From contig CAMIWE010000001.1 of assembly GCA_946402335.1 (NCBI GenBank), positions 106,775 through 170,774 on the forward strand: DNA of 64,000 bases, read 5' to 3'. Every line of letters begins with the position of its first letter. Position 1 is the stretch's first letter. The notes beneath the pieces were generated by a model. It was not told the origin of the DNA. It did not search any database and saw only the letters and a list, made by a program, of their open reading frames with translations. Made by a program: the position numbers and the translations under genes. Below, in pieces: positions 50,057 through 59,625 of this stretch. The DNA comes from an uncultured Lachnoclostridium sp. (lineage in GTDB: Bacteria > Bacillota > Clostridia > Lachnospirales > Lachnospiraceae).

Positions 50057-51283
50057 TTACAGACGGCTTATGAAATCCGTAGCCGCCTTATAGATCGCCT
50101 CTTCGGGTGCGTCGTATGTTGTAACGCAGTCGGCAAATGCCTCGTACATTGGTTTACGTATCCGGAACAGCGCCTCCGCGCCGTTTTGCTGTGACAAAGG
50201 CCGGTTCGCCGTTGCCAGTCCCGAAAGGTCCCGCTGTACCCAGATAAGGACGCCGTTCTGATGAAGCAGCGGGTAGTTCTCCTCTTTCGTTACGGCTCCG
50301 CCTCCGGTCGCGATGATCACGCCGGACTGCGCCCCGAGGGTACGGAGGATTTCCGTTTCCATGGCCCGGAATTCCGCTTCTCCTTTTGAAAGAATCACAT
50401 TTTCAGGCGTGATTTTAAATTTTTTCTCAAACTCGGCATCAGCATCGTAAACAATACGCCCCGTAAGATTCCCGAGTTTTTTTGCAACCGTTGATTTCCC
50501 GCAGCCGGGCATGCCGATCAGAACGATATTCATCTGTTCCGTGAGCAGCTCCCGGTAGATCCGTTCGATCTCCTCATCCGGGATGTCCAATCCCGTAAAC
50601 CGCTCCGCGCTCCGCTTTGCCTGCGCGACAAGCATATAAAGGCCGTTTTCGCCGGGAATCCCGCGCCGCTCCGCGTCAATAAGAAGCGCCGTCTTCGCCG
50701 GATTGTAAATAAGGTCCAGCACGCATTCGCACATCGGGAAATCCGAAAGCGAAACGGCCGCCTCGCCGTTCTTCGGATACATTCCGAGCGGCGTCGTATT
50801 GACGATTGCAACCGCATCCTTATGGCGGTCCAGATTTGTATAATTGTCCGGTCCGCTCCGGCTGATCACAACCGCTTCCGCACCGGCATTTTTCAATACA
50901 TAAAGTACCGCGGCCGCTGCGCCGCCGTTTCCGAGCACCAGCACCTTCCGGCCGGCAACCGGCACGTTCGCTCTCTCGAGCATTTTCCGGAATCCGTATG
51001 CATCGGTATTGTCCCCGAACAAAGTCCCGTCCGGGCGCCGCACGATCGTATTCACGCTTCCGACCGCCTTTGCGGTGTCGCTCAGTTCGTCAAGAAACGG
51101 GATAACCGTCTTTTTATAGGGAATCGTCACATTCAGCCCCGTAAAATTGCCGTCTTTCAGAAAACCCTCCACTTCGGAGGGCTTCTTTTCAAACAGTTCA
51201 TAGCCGTATGTGCCGAGCCGTTTATGAATGGCCGGCGAATAACTGTGCCCGAGCTTCTCGCCGAGCAGGCCGCATTGCATCAT
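50057..51283 (-). CDS. aroE-aroK: Bifunctional shikimate dehydrogenase/shikimate kinase fusion
   Basis: N-terminal GLLGEKLGHSYSPAIHKRLG (AroE), C-terminal MNIVLIGMPGCGKSTVAKKLG...IATGGGAV (AroK) in one frame. Confidence 0.94.
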   Translation of the reverse strand: MMQCGLLGEKLGHSYSPAIHKRLGTYGYELFEKKPSEVEGFLKDGNFTGLNVTIPYKKTVIPFLDELSDTAKAVGSVNTIVRRPDGTLFGDNTDAYGFRKMLERANVPVAGRKVLVLGNGGAAAAVLYVLKNAGAEAVVISRSGPDNYTNLDRHKDAVAIVNTTPLGMYPKNGEAAVSLSDFPMCECVLDLIYNPAKTALLIDAERRGIPGENGLYMLVAQAKRSAERFTGLDIPDEEIERIYRELLTEQMNIVLIGMPGCGKSTVAKKLGNLTGRIVYDADAEFEKKFKITPENVILSKGEAEFRAMETEILRTLGAQSGVIIATGGGAVTKEENYPLLHQNGVLIWVQRDLSGLATANRPLSQQNGAEALFRIRKPMYEAFADCVTTYDAPEEAIYKAATDFISRL

Positions 51284-51284
51284 A

Positions 51285-52427
51285 TCAGATTACCTCGCTG
51301 TAACTGCCGAGATACTGGAAGAAATCGCAGGAATTCTGCAATTCTCCGATCAGCTGTGTCAGATTCGGGGAATAAACCGGGGTATCCAGGTCAAAATAGA
51401 ACATGAACTCGAATTCGCGGTCCGGAAGCGGACGGCTTTCCAGTTTGTTCAGGTTGATGCCGAGCGCATAGAAGCGGGAAAGCATCTTAAAAAGAGAGCC
51501 CTGCTCGTGCGGAAGCGTCATCATCAGGCTGGTACGGTTCGCACCGGGATAGATCTCCAGGTCCTTTGCGATACAGATGAAACGCGTATAGTTGTTGTCT
51601 GTATTCTGTACGGATTTCTTAAGGCACTTAAGACCGTACTGCTTCTCGCACTGTTCACTCGCAAGCGCCGCAATATCGTTCCGGCCGCTTTCGGCAACCA
51701 TCTTCGCTGCAACCGCGGTATTCTCGCAGGGGATCACGCGGACGTTTTTCAAGGTCTGCAGAAAATCGGAACACTGGCTGATTGCCTGCTCGTGGGAATA
51801 AATCTCACGGATATCGGACAATTCCGCGCCGGCATTACAAAGAAGATTGTGCCGGATCTTCAGGCGGATACTCCGTACGACATAGAAACGGTGCTTCATC
51901 ATCAGATCATACACTTTATTCACGGAACCGGCATTGCTGTTCTCAAGCGGAACAACGCCGTATTTGCAAAGCCCGTTCTCGATGGCGGAGAAAACCGCTT
52001 CAAAGGAAGAGCAGTAGAACGTCTTCGGATAGCGGAACAGTTTCTCACAGGCCGCCTGGGAATTGGCTCCCGCGATGCCCTGGCAGGCAACGCTCGGGCT
52101 ATCCGCAAGCATCTGCGGCGTCTTCCCGATGGCTTCCTTGATCTGCTCCGTCAGCTCCGTACCTTCACCATTCAAACGTGCCTGGTAGCTGCGGCTCATT
52201 TCAAACAAAACCTGATACAACAGCGGCGTATATTCCTTTAAACCGTCCTTCGTTTTTTCGAGAACGTCTAAAATCTTTTCCTTTTCCCTTGCAGAATCCC
52301 TTACCGGCAGGCCGTTAGCCTTCTTATATTCGGCAATGGCCGCCGCCACTTCCATACGGTCCTCGAACAGTTTGATAAGGTTATCGTCTATTTCGTCGAT
52401 CTTCTTTCGGTAATCCTGGATATTCAA
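51285..52427 (-). CDS. pheA: Bifunctional chorismate mutase/prephenate dehydratase
   Basis: N-terminal LNIQDYRKKIDEIDDNLIKLFEDRMEVAAAIAEYK; ESRPLPDREFEFMFYFDLD ACT region; likely TTG start at 52427 overlapping aroC stop, with AAAGGAGA RBS. Confidence 0.92.
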   Translation of the reverse strand: MNIQDYRKKIDEIDDNLIKLFEDRMEVAAAIAEYKKANGLPVRDSAREKEKILDVLEKTKDGLKEYTPLLYQVLFEMSRSYQARLNGEGTELTEQIKEAIGKTPQMLADSPSVACQGIAGANSQAACEKLFRYPKTFYCSSFEAVFSAIENGLCKYGVVPLENSNAGSVNKVYDLMMKHRFYVVRSIRLKIRHNLLCNAGAELSDIREIYSHEQAISQCSDFLQTLKNVRVIPCENTAVAAKMVAESGRNDIAALASEQCEKQYGLKCLKKSVQNTDNNYTRFICIAKDLEIYPGANRTSLMMTLPHEQGSLFKMLSRFYALGINLNKLESRPLPDREFEFMFYFDLDTPVYSPNLTQLIGELQNSCDFFQYLGSYSEVI

Positions 52428-53497
52428 CGTTTTGTCTCCTTTCGTCTTCCGAGCCATGCATCATATACGGCAATGGCCACCGCCGCTTCCACAACCGGTA
52501 CGGCGCGCGGAACGATGCACGGGTCATGACGTCCCTTTACCACAAGCTTTACGGCTTCTTTGGTTTCCAAGTTTATGCTGTCCTGCTCCTTTGCAATGGA
52601 AGGCGTCGGCTTGAAAGCCGCGCGGAACGTAAGCGGCATTCCGTTCGTAATCCCGCCAAGGATTCCTCCGCAGTGATTGGTTTTCGTTTCCACCCTGCCG
52701 TCACGCATCAAAAAGGCGTCATTGTTCTCACTGCCGGTCATTTCGGCTGCGGCAAATCCCACGCCGAATTCGACTCCCTTTACGGCCGGAATTCCGAAAA
52801 CAATCTGCGCGATACGGTTCTCCATTCCGTCAAACATCGGATCCCCGAGTCCTGCCGGAAGTCCGAACACCGTACATTCGATAATTCCGCCGACCGAATC
52901 GCCGTCTGCCTTCGCTTCCGCAATCCGATTAAGCATTTTCTCGCCCTGTATGTCACTCATAACCGGGAAACTCTTCTTAAGAACTTCCTCGGTAAGCTCG
53001 CCTTTATCCCTGATTCCGCCGATTGAAGCGATTCTGGCAGCGATTTGGATGCCTTCCCGCTCCAAAATCTGTCTGCAGATTCCGCCCGCGATTACCATCG
53101 GCGCGGTCAGTCTTCCCGAAAAATGTCCGCCGCCCGCGTAATCCTGGCAGCCGTTATATTTGACGGAGGCCGTATAATCCGCATGTCCGGGCCGCGGCAC
53201 GACGCGAAGCTCCTCATAATCGCGGGATCTCGTATCCGTATTGCGGATAATCGCCGTAATCGGTGTTCCGCAGGTCACGTCATCCCGCAGTCCGCTTATG
53301 AATTCCGGCTGGTCGGCTTCCTTTCTCGCCGTCGCGTATGCCTGCCCTCCGGGGGCTCTTCTTGCGGCAAATGCAGCCAGTTCGGCGAAATCAATCTTCT
53401 CTCCGGCGGGTATGCCCTCAAGCGTCATTCCGATTGCCGGCGAATGGGACTGCCCGAATATCGTCACTCTGATATTTTCCCCGTAAGTACTGCTCAT
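52424..53497 (-). CDS. aroC: Chorismate synthase
   Basis: MSSTYGENIRVTIFGQSHSPAIGMTLEGIPAG; RPGHADYTASVKYNGCQDYAGGGHFSGRLTAP. Confidence 0.97.
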   Translation of the reverse strand: MSSTYGENIRVTIFGQSHSPAIGMTLEGIPAGEKIDFAELAAFAARRAPGGQAYATARKEADQPEFISGLRDDVTCGTPITAIIRNTDTRSRDYEELRVVPRPGHADYTASVKYNGCQDYAGGGHFSGRLTAPMVIAGGICRQILEREGIQIAARIASIGGIRDKGELTEEVLKKSFPVMSDIQGEKMLNRIAEAKADGDSVGGIIECTVFGLPAGLGDPMFDGMENRIAQIVFGIPAVKGVEFGVGFAAAEMTGSENNDAFLMRDGRVETKTNHCGGILGGITNGMPLTFRAAFKPTPSIAKEQDSINLETKEAVKLVVKGRHDPCIVPRAVPVVEAAVAIAVYDAWLGRRKETKR

Positions 53498-54702
53498 CCG
53501 GTTACCTCCAGTCGTTCGAAATCTTTATAAAAACCGGGATAGGATTTGCCGGCGCATTCCGCATCTGAAATAACAACCGGTTCGCTGCAGATTGCCGCCG
53601 CAACCGCCGCCGACATCGCAATGCGATGGTCCTTTGCGGGATTGACCGTTCCGCCGGTCAAAAAGCCTCTTCCCGTAATCCGTAACCCGTCTTCGGTCTG
53701 CTCCGCAGTTCCGCCAAGCGAGCGGATCAGCGCCTCGGTCGTCGCAAGACGGTCCGATTCCTTAAACCGAAGCCGCTCCGCATGGGTGATGCGGGTTTCT
53801 CCCTTGATCCCCGCAGCGAAAACGCTGATGACCGGAACAAGGTCCGGGATTTCCGACGCGTCTATCGTCTGCGGCTTCATTTCGGCACCTCTTTTTACGA
53901 GAATGCCGTCTTTCTCTTTCTTGATTTCCGCCCCGAAACCGGCCAGGATATCAAGAATCCTGCGGTCACCCTGGAGCGAATCCGGCCTGAGGCCCGAAAC
54001 GGTAATACCCTTTTCCGAAAAGCCTCCGAGGCACAAGCCAAATGCGGCGCCGGACCAGTCCCGCTCCACGGATTCCTCCGCTTTGGCGCGGTATTTCTGC
54101 CCGCCCGGGATGAAAAAGCCGTTGTCCTTTCGGATCACGCGGATGCCGGCTTCGGTAACCGCCTGCTCCGTCATCGCGACATACGCGGCCGATTCGAGTC
54201 TGCCCTCAATCGTTATAGTGCTGTCCCCCTTAAGAAGCGGGAGCGCGAACAGAAGCCCCGATACAAACTGGGACGAAACGCCGCCCGGAATCGTATATTC
54301 CCCGGCCGTAATCTGGCCGTTACAGAACATTTCGCTTCCTTCCTGGCGGATAACGGCCCCGTGAAGCGCCAGCTGGTCTGTCAGTTCCTTATGCGGACGG
54401 CTCGGTAATAGCCCTTCCATATGAAACGAAACGTCGGCCCCGAGTGCCGCCGCAACCGGCAGCAAAAACCGAAGCGTGGAGCCGCTTTCCCCGCAGGGAA
54501 GCATTTTCCCGCCACTAAGAAGCGCAGAAAGGCATGCTTTCGTCGCAGTGATATCGGCCGAAAGCTCCTCCGCCGGGCCGCAGTCCACACTACATTGCGG
54601 ACCGGACAGTGCCGCGCAGATCAGCTTCCTGTGGGCAATCGATTTTGATACCGGAGGCGTCACCGTTCCGGTGCGTGCTCCGGGCTGAGCCGTATAAATC
54701 AT
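53494..54702 (-). CDS. aroA: 3-phosphoshikimate 1-carboxyvinyltransferase
   Basis: PPVSKSIAHRKLICAAL; CGESGSTLRFLLPVAAALG; RLRFKESDRLATTEALIRSLGG. Confidence 0.96.
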   Translation of the reverse strand: MIYTAQPGARTGTVTPPVSKSIAHRKLICAALSGPQCSVDCGPAEELSADITATKACLSALLSGGKMLPCGESGSTLRFLLPVAAALGADVSFHMEGLLPSRPHKELTDQLALHGAVIRQEGSEMFCNGQITAGEYTIPGGVSSQFVSGLLFALPLLKGDSTITIEGRLESAAYVAMTEQAVTEAGIRVIRKDNGFFIPGGQKYRAKAEESVERDWSGAAFGLCLGGFSEKGITVSGLRPDSLQGDRRILDILAGFGAEIKKEKDGILVKRGAEMKPQTIDASEIPDLVPVISVFAAGIKGETRITHAERLRFKESDRLATTEALIRSLGGTAEQTEDGLRITGRGFLTGGTVNPAKDHRIAMSAAVAAAICSEPVVISDAECAGKSYPGFYKDFERLEVTG

Positions 54703-54762
54703 TGCATTCTCCTGCCTGCGGGGTCCTTCTTTTTTAAGGATTGCGCCGCAGTCCGGCTTTGC

Positions 54763-55809
54763 CTATTCGAACCACTCCGGAAAATCGGCCGTTTCGATCT
54801 TTTGGATCCGGCATGTTCCGATTTGTTCCGGCACGATGATCCGCATGGCATCCGTCGTATTTTTCTTATCCGAAGCCGCTTTGGCGGCAAGTTCGTCTTT
54901 TGTGTAAGGCAGTTCGGTCGGAAGACCGTAATCTTTGATCAGCCGGATCAGCTTCTGTGCGGAATCCGCCGCAAAACAGCCTTTTTTCACCGCGCCGCGG
55001 GCAATTGCCGCCATTCCCATTGCGACGGCCTGTCCGTGGGGGATTGCATAGCCGCTGCAGGCTTCAATTCCGTGTCCGACCGTATGCCCGAAGTTTAAAA
55101 GCATTCTTAATCCGCGGTCAAACTCGTCTGCTTCGACGAAATCCCGTTTAATGGCTACACAGTGCCCTACAATCTGCTCATAGCGGTCTTTTACGGGCTT
55201 TTCCGACAGGAGGCCGAACAATTCCTCCCCGCCGTCCAACATTGCGTATTTAATGATTTCCGCGCATCCGTTGCGGTATTCCGCATCCGGAAGCGTCCGG
55301 AACGTATCCGTATCGCATACAACGAGCGATGGCTGGTAAAATGCCCCGACCTGGTTCTTTCCGTTCGGCAGGTCTACCGCCGTCTTTCCGCCGACCGAGG
55401 AATCCACTGCTGCCAGAAGCGAAGTCGGCAGCTGCACAAGCGGAACCCCTCTCTGGTACGTTGCCGCCGCAAATCCGGCCAGATCCCCGACCACGCCGCC
55501 GCCAAGGGCAAGCACCGGATCTTCCCTGGTCAGATGCGCATCGCACATCGTCTCTAAAAGGCTTCCGTATATGGAAAGGTTTTTGCTGGCCTCGCCGTGC
55601 GCGAAAACGAATGTTTCGGTCTGGTATCCCGCTTCGCAAAGCCTGTTTTTCACGGATTCGCCGTAAAGTCCCCAGACGTTATCGTCCGAAACGAGCATCA
55701 CGTGCTTGGAGCCGGTCACTTCCGAAAGTTTCGCCGGAAGTTCCTTTAAAAGGCCTGCTCCGATCAATACGCGGTATCCTTTTCCGGCATTTACCTGTAC
55801 GGAAATCAT
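54763..55809 (-). CDS. aroB: 3-dehydroquinate synthase
   Basis: ALGGGVVGDLAGFAAATYQRGVPLVQLPTSLLAAVDSSVGGKTAVDLPNGKNQVGAFYQP. Confidence 0.97.
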   Translation of the reverse strand: MISVQVNAGKGYRVLIGAGLLKELPAKLSEVTGSKHVMLVSDDNVWGLYGESVKNRLCEAGYQTETFVFAHGEASKNLSIYGSLLETMCDAHLTREDPVLALGGGVVGDLAGFAAATYQRGVPLVQLPTSLLAAVDSSVGGKTAVDLPNGKNQVGAFYQPSLVVCDTDTFRTLPDAEYRNGCAEIIKYAMLDGGEELFGLLSEKPVKDRYEQIVGHCVAIKRDFVEADEFDRGLRMLLNFGHTVGHGIEACSGYAIPHGQAVAMGMAAIARGAVKKGCFAADSAQKLIRLIKDYGLPTELPYTKDELAAKAASDKKNTTDAMRIIVPEQIGTCRIQKIETADFPEWFE

Positions 55810-56636
55810 CCGTCTACCTCCTCTTTGCGCTTACGGCCTTCATCCAACAGCTTAATAAGCGTTTCGCGGTCGCCCTGCGCGATCGCGTCACGGTACTGTG
55901 TGAGATTGTCCATAAGCGTATCAATCTCGCGAATAAGATTTTCCCTGTTATCCAAAAACAGCTGCGTCCACATTTCCGGATTCAGCCAGGCAACCCTGGT
56001 CATATCCTTGTAGCTTCCCGCGGACATTCCGGTATGAATTTCGGCCGTCGGGCTCTTAACATAGGCATTGGAAACAACATGCGCAAGCTGTGAGGAAAAT
56101 GCGATGACCTTATCGTGGGTTTCGGCCGTCGTAACGGTTATGCTTCCGAATCCGGCCGGGGAAAGCAGCTGCTTTACGCGGTCCAGAAACGTAATATCGT
56201 CATTCTTCTCGGGCACCAGTACCATCGGCGCCCCGTGGTACATATTTTCCTTGGAATATTTGAAGCCGGAGAACTGCGTTCCCGCCATCGGATGCCCGCC
56301 GAGATACGTAAAATTGTACTTCTTCGCACAAGCAAAGCCTGCTCCGACAACGTTCTGCTTGGTTCCGCAACAGTCGATTACAACCGGTTTCGGGCCGAAT
56401 ACCGGGCCCTTTTCCTCCATATAGCGTACGGCCGCTTCCGGATAGGTGCAGATCAGAATCAGATCACAGGAAGGAATTTCCTCATCCGTCAACTCCTTCG
56501 CTGCCGCACCGCTGAGCATTGCGAACTTTAAGATCGCTTCGTCCGTATCAAATGCACATACCTCGTGACCGGCCTTGCTGTATGCTTTGGCAAATGACCC
56601 GCCGATCAGCCCGAGTCCTACAATTCCGACTATCAT
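55806..56636 (-). CDS. tyrA: Prephenate dehydrogenase
   Basis: MIVGIVGLGLIGGSFAKAYSKAGHEVCAFD; HPMAGTQFSGFKYSKENMYHGAPMVLVP; ATG overlaps aroF stop. Confidence 0.93.
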   Translation of the reverse strand: MIVGIVGLGLIGGSFAKAYSKAGHEVCAFDTDEAILKFAMLSGAAAKELTDEEIPSCDLILICTYPEAAVRYMEEKGPVFGPKPVVIDCCGTKQNVVGAGFACAKKYNFTYLGGHPMAGTQFSGFKYSKENMYHGAPMVLVPEKNDDITFLDRVKQLLSPAGFGSITVTTAETHDKVIAFSSQLAHVVSNAYVKSPTAEIHTGMSAGSYKDMTRVAWLNPEMWTQLFLDNRENLIREIDTLMDNLTQYRDAIAQGDRETLIKLLDEGRKRKEEVDG

Positions 56637-57634
56637 TTGGACGCCTCCCGAACAGCCATTACTTTGCCGGAAAGCTTCGCAAATTCCTCCGGACGGATGG
56701 ACTGTGCGCCGTCGCAAAGGGCATGCGGCGGATCGTTATGCACTTCGATCAGAAGGCCGTCGCATCCGCAGGCGGTTGCCGCAAGTGCCATCGGCGGTAC
56801 CATGCGGGCCATACCGGTTGCATGGCTCGGATCCACAACGACCGGCAGATGCGTCAGCTCATGCAGCATCGGTACCGCGGAAAGATCCAGCGTGTTTCTT
56901 AAGTAATCGCTGTAGGAACGGATACCGCGCTCGCAAAGGATGACGTTCTCGTTACCGCTCGACATAATATACTCGGCGCTCATCAGAAGTTCCTTCAACG
57001 TGCCGGCAATACCGCGCTTCAAAAGGATCGGCTTTCCGGTATGTCCGAGCTCCTTCAAAAGGTCGAAATTCTGCGTATTTCTCGCACCGACCTGCAAAAC
57101 GTCAACGTCCTCAAACAGCGGCAGATCGGAAGCGTTCATGATCTCCGTAACGATCGGAAGCCCCGTCTCCTGTCTGGCAATCTTTAAAAGTTCGATACCT
57201 TCGGCCTTCAATCCCTGGAAATCGTACGGGGAGGTTCTCGGCTTGAAAGCGCCGCCGCGAAGCATGTTTGCTCCGGCAGCCTTTACGGCCTTGGCGATGC
57301 CGACGATCTGCTCCTCGCTCTCAACCGAGCAGGGACCTGCGATCAGGCAGAAGTTTCCGCCGCCGATCTTAACATTTCCGACTTCAATGACGGAATCCTC
57401 GGGATGGAACTTCCGGTTCGCGCATTTGAACGTCTCCGTAACCCGTTTAACCGAATCAACAATGTCAAGGCTCGCGACGAGATCGGAATCCACCTTGCTG
57501 GTATCTCCGATCAGGCCGAGCACGGTCTGGAACTGTCCTTCGGATACATGTACGCCGAGTCCGAGGCTTTTGAACCATCCGATCAGCTGCTCTTCCCGAT
57601 CCGTCCCGACATTGGGTTTCAATACAACTATCAT
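56633..57634 (-). CDS. aroF: 3-deoxy-7-phosphoheptulonate synthase
   Basis: MIVVLKPNVGTDREEQLIGWFKSLGLGVHVSEG; AGPCSVESEEQIVGIAKAVKAAGANMLRGGAFKPRTSPY. Confidence 0.96.
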   Translation of the reverse strand: MIVVLKPNVGTDREEQLIGWFKSLGLGVHVSEGQFQTVLGLIGDTSKVDSDLVASLDIVDSVKRVTETFKCANRKFHPEDSVIEVGNVKIGGGNFCLIAGPCSVESEEQIVGIAKAVKAAGANMLRGGAFKPRTSPYDFQGLKAEGIELLKIARQETGLPIVTEIMNASDLPLFEDVDVLQVGARNTQNFDLLKELGHTGKPILLKRGIAGTLKELLMSAEYIMSSGNENVILCERGIRSYSDYLRNTLDLSAVPMLHELTHLPVVVDPSHATGMARMVPPMALAATACGCDGLLIEVHNDPPHALCDGAQSIRPEEFAKLSGKVMAVREASK

Positions 57635-57661
57635 TTTTCTGTCCTCCGATTAATAAATTAT

Positions 57662-57698
57662 AAAGAAAAATGCGACCCAGACCAATCTGTGCCGCATT
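57662..57698 (-). terminator. Attenuator terminator in the aro operon leader
   Basis: AAUGCGGCACAGA-UUGG-UCUGGGUCGCAUU (one A-G mismatch) then UUUCUUU. Confidence 0.82.
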
Positions 57699-57725
57699 AA
57701 ATTCACGCTATACATTCGTAAAAAA

Positions 57726-57812
57726 CTAGGCACGCAAATTAACCTTACCACAAAAACCGGTAAAGTAAAAGTAAAACCAATAATAAAAAGCGTGCTGACC
57801 GACTGTCTGCAT
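57726..57812 (-). CDS. Aromatic-rich attenuation leader peptide (28 aa)
   Basis: MQTVGQHAFYYWFYFYFTGFCGKVNLRA*; GGAGG RBS 8 nt before ATG; 10 of 12 residues in FYYWFYFYFTGF are F/Y/W; not in ORF track. Confidence 0.88.
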   Translation of the reverse strand: MQTVGQHAFYYWFYFYFTGFCGKVNLRA

Positions 57813-57860
57813 GACGTAATCCTCCGTCATCGGTTCTCCGGATGGAAATCCGGAAGTTTC

Positions 57861-58574
57861 TCATTTGTCTTTATTGATAATGGGCTTATAAGCGCTGGAA
57901 CGGTCCATCGCTGCTTTCTTGCCCTGCTCGATCGATTCCCGCAGAAGCTCTAAGTCCGGACCGATATTATCAGGACATACCAGATCCCCGGTTTTCGCTT
58001 CCATCTCATAATTATCTAAAACCGCCCGGGCGACATTTACTCTAGAACGCATGCTGGTATGGCAATGCGCGGTGAACATCTGCAAAAGCGAATACCACGG
58101 GCTTCCGTGCCTTCCTGCCATCAGATACAAAAGCTGGCGCTTCTCGCCGACCGTCATATTCGAAACAAGCTCCATCAGCGCATTGGAAAGCGCCTCGTCG
58201 TTCTCCTCCTTAGCCACGCCGTCGAAAAACTCGGGAAAGAGGTATGCCAGATAGTACGGCAGCGGGTTCAGTCCCAAAAAGCGGAACCACTCGCATCCGG
58301 TGAACAGATCAGGGGCGGTAACGCCGCTTTCCCAGTTCTGTACCGTCTTACGGGAAATCCCAAGCCCGTCGGCCATCTCGGCCTGCGTTTTGCCCGCATC
58401 GGCTCTGGAAGTGACCCAGATATTCGCGAACCGTCTGCTTCTGTCCGTCTGTTCCTCCGCAGGTATCATGCCTTGTTCCTCCAGGAATAAAAATGTCGCT
58501 TGTATTTGTCCTTTATCGGTGGTAGAATACTTTTCAATTGGCACAAGTATAGGACTTATCATGCGTTTTGTCAA
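57861..58574 (-). CDS. XRE-type helix-turn-helix regulator
   Basis: SRADAGKTQAEMADGLGISRKTVQNWESGVTAPDLF HTH. Confidence 0.8.
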   Translation of the reverse strand: MTKRMISPILVPIEKYSTTDKGQIQATFLFLEEQGMIPAEEQTDRSRRFANIWVTSRADAGKTQAEMADGLGISRKTVQNWESGVTAPDLFTGCEWFRFLGLNPLPYYLAYLFPEFFDGVAKEENDEALSNALMELVSNMTVGEKRQLLYLMAGRHGSPWYSLLQMFTAHCHTSMRSRVNVARAVLDNYEMEAKTGDLVCPDNIGPDLELLRESIEQGKKAAMDRSSAYKPIINKDK

Positions 58575-58660
58575 GAAATATTCTACTCACAAACAACGAC
58601 CATTCGAATTTACGCGTATTATTTTACGCATTTCGGAGCGGGACGGAAAAGGAGACCCCT

Positions 58661-59542
58661 ATGTATCTTGTTACCTGCTGTTCCACGGTGGACCTTTCCG
58701 AGGAACACCTTCGGGAGCGCGGCATCCGCTGCCTTCCGTTTCACTACGAGCTCGACGGCACCTCCTATCTCGACGATTTCGGAAAGACGGTCCCGCTTGA
58801 CCGGTTCTATGATGCAATGCGAAACGGGGCCGAAACGAAAACCAGTCAGATCAACATCAACGAATATCTGGAGTTTTTCAAAGGCATTCTGGATGAGGGG
58901 TATGACATTCTGCACATCGCATTTTCGAGCGGCCTTTCCGGCTCCATCAACAGTGCGAACAATGCCGCTGCCATGCTTTTAGAGGACTATCCGGACCGTA
59001 AGATCGTAATCGTGGATTCCCTCAGTGCATCCGCAGGCCACGGAATTGTCGTAGACTACGCGGCCGATATGCTGGCCGAAGGACTTTCCTTAGAGGAAGC
59101 CGCTGCCCGCGTGGAAGCACGGAAACTGCATGCCCACGGCTGGTTCTTCACCACGACGTTAAAATATCTTGTCCGTGGCGGTAGAGTTTCCAAAGCTGCC
59201 GGCCTAATCGGCGACACCCTCGGTATCTGCCCGCTTTTGAATATCAATTCCGAAGGACATCTTATCCCCAGGGAGAAGATCCGTACCAAGAAGAAAGTCA
59301 TGGCCGCCCTGATCTCCCGGATGCTGCAGGTTGCGGAAGGCGGCGCGGACTATGACGGTCCCTGCCACATCTGCCATTCCGACTGCATTGAGGACGCAAA
59401 CGCGGTCATCGCCCTGATCGAAGAGAATTTCCCGAACCTTCGCGGCAAAGTTCAGCTGCACGAGGTCGGTGCCATCATCGGAAGCCATACCGGTCCCGGC
59501 ACGATCGGCGCTTTCTTCTGGGGTCAGGAGAATACGATATAA
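58661..59542 (+). CDS. DegV family (fatty-acid-binding fold) protein
   Basis: DLSEEHLRERGIRCLPFHYELDG; TSQININEYLEFFKGILDEGYDILHIAFSSGLSGSINSA; IGSHTGPGTIGAFFWG. Confidence 0.93.
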   Translation: MYLVTCCSTVDLSEEHLRERGIRCLPFHYELDGTSYLDDFGKTVPLDRFYDAMRNGAETKTSQININEYLEFFKGILDEGYDILHIAFSSGLSGSINSANNAAAMLLEDYPDRKIVIVDSLSASAGHGIVVDYAADMLAEGLSLEEAAARVEARKLHAHGWFFTTTLKYLVRGGRVSKAAGLIGDTLGICPLLNINSEGHLIPREKIRTKKKVMAALISRMLQVAEGGADYDGPCHICHSDCIEDANAVIALIEENFPNLRGKVQLHEVGAIIGSHTGPGTIGAFFWGQENTI

Positions 59543-59571
59543 AAGTGATACATATTCCGTAATGAAAATAG

Positions 59572-59612
59572 AAAACGACGAAGATGTTTCCGTCTTCGTC
59601 GTTTCTTTTTTG
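59572..59612. terminator. Intrinsic terminator
   Basis: AAACGACGAAGA...TCTTCGTCGTTT then CTTTTTTG. Confidence 0.85.
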
Positions 59613-59625
59613 CTTATGTTATTGT

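Noticed and set aside
57640-57860. T-box riboswitch upstream of the aro operon
   Set aside because: No T-box consensus (AGGGUGGNACCGCG-like) or specifier-loop architecture seen; the aromatic leader peptide with terminator explains the region better.
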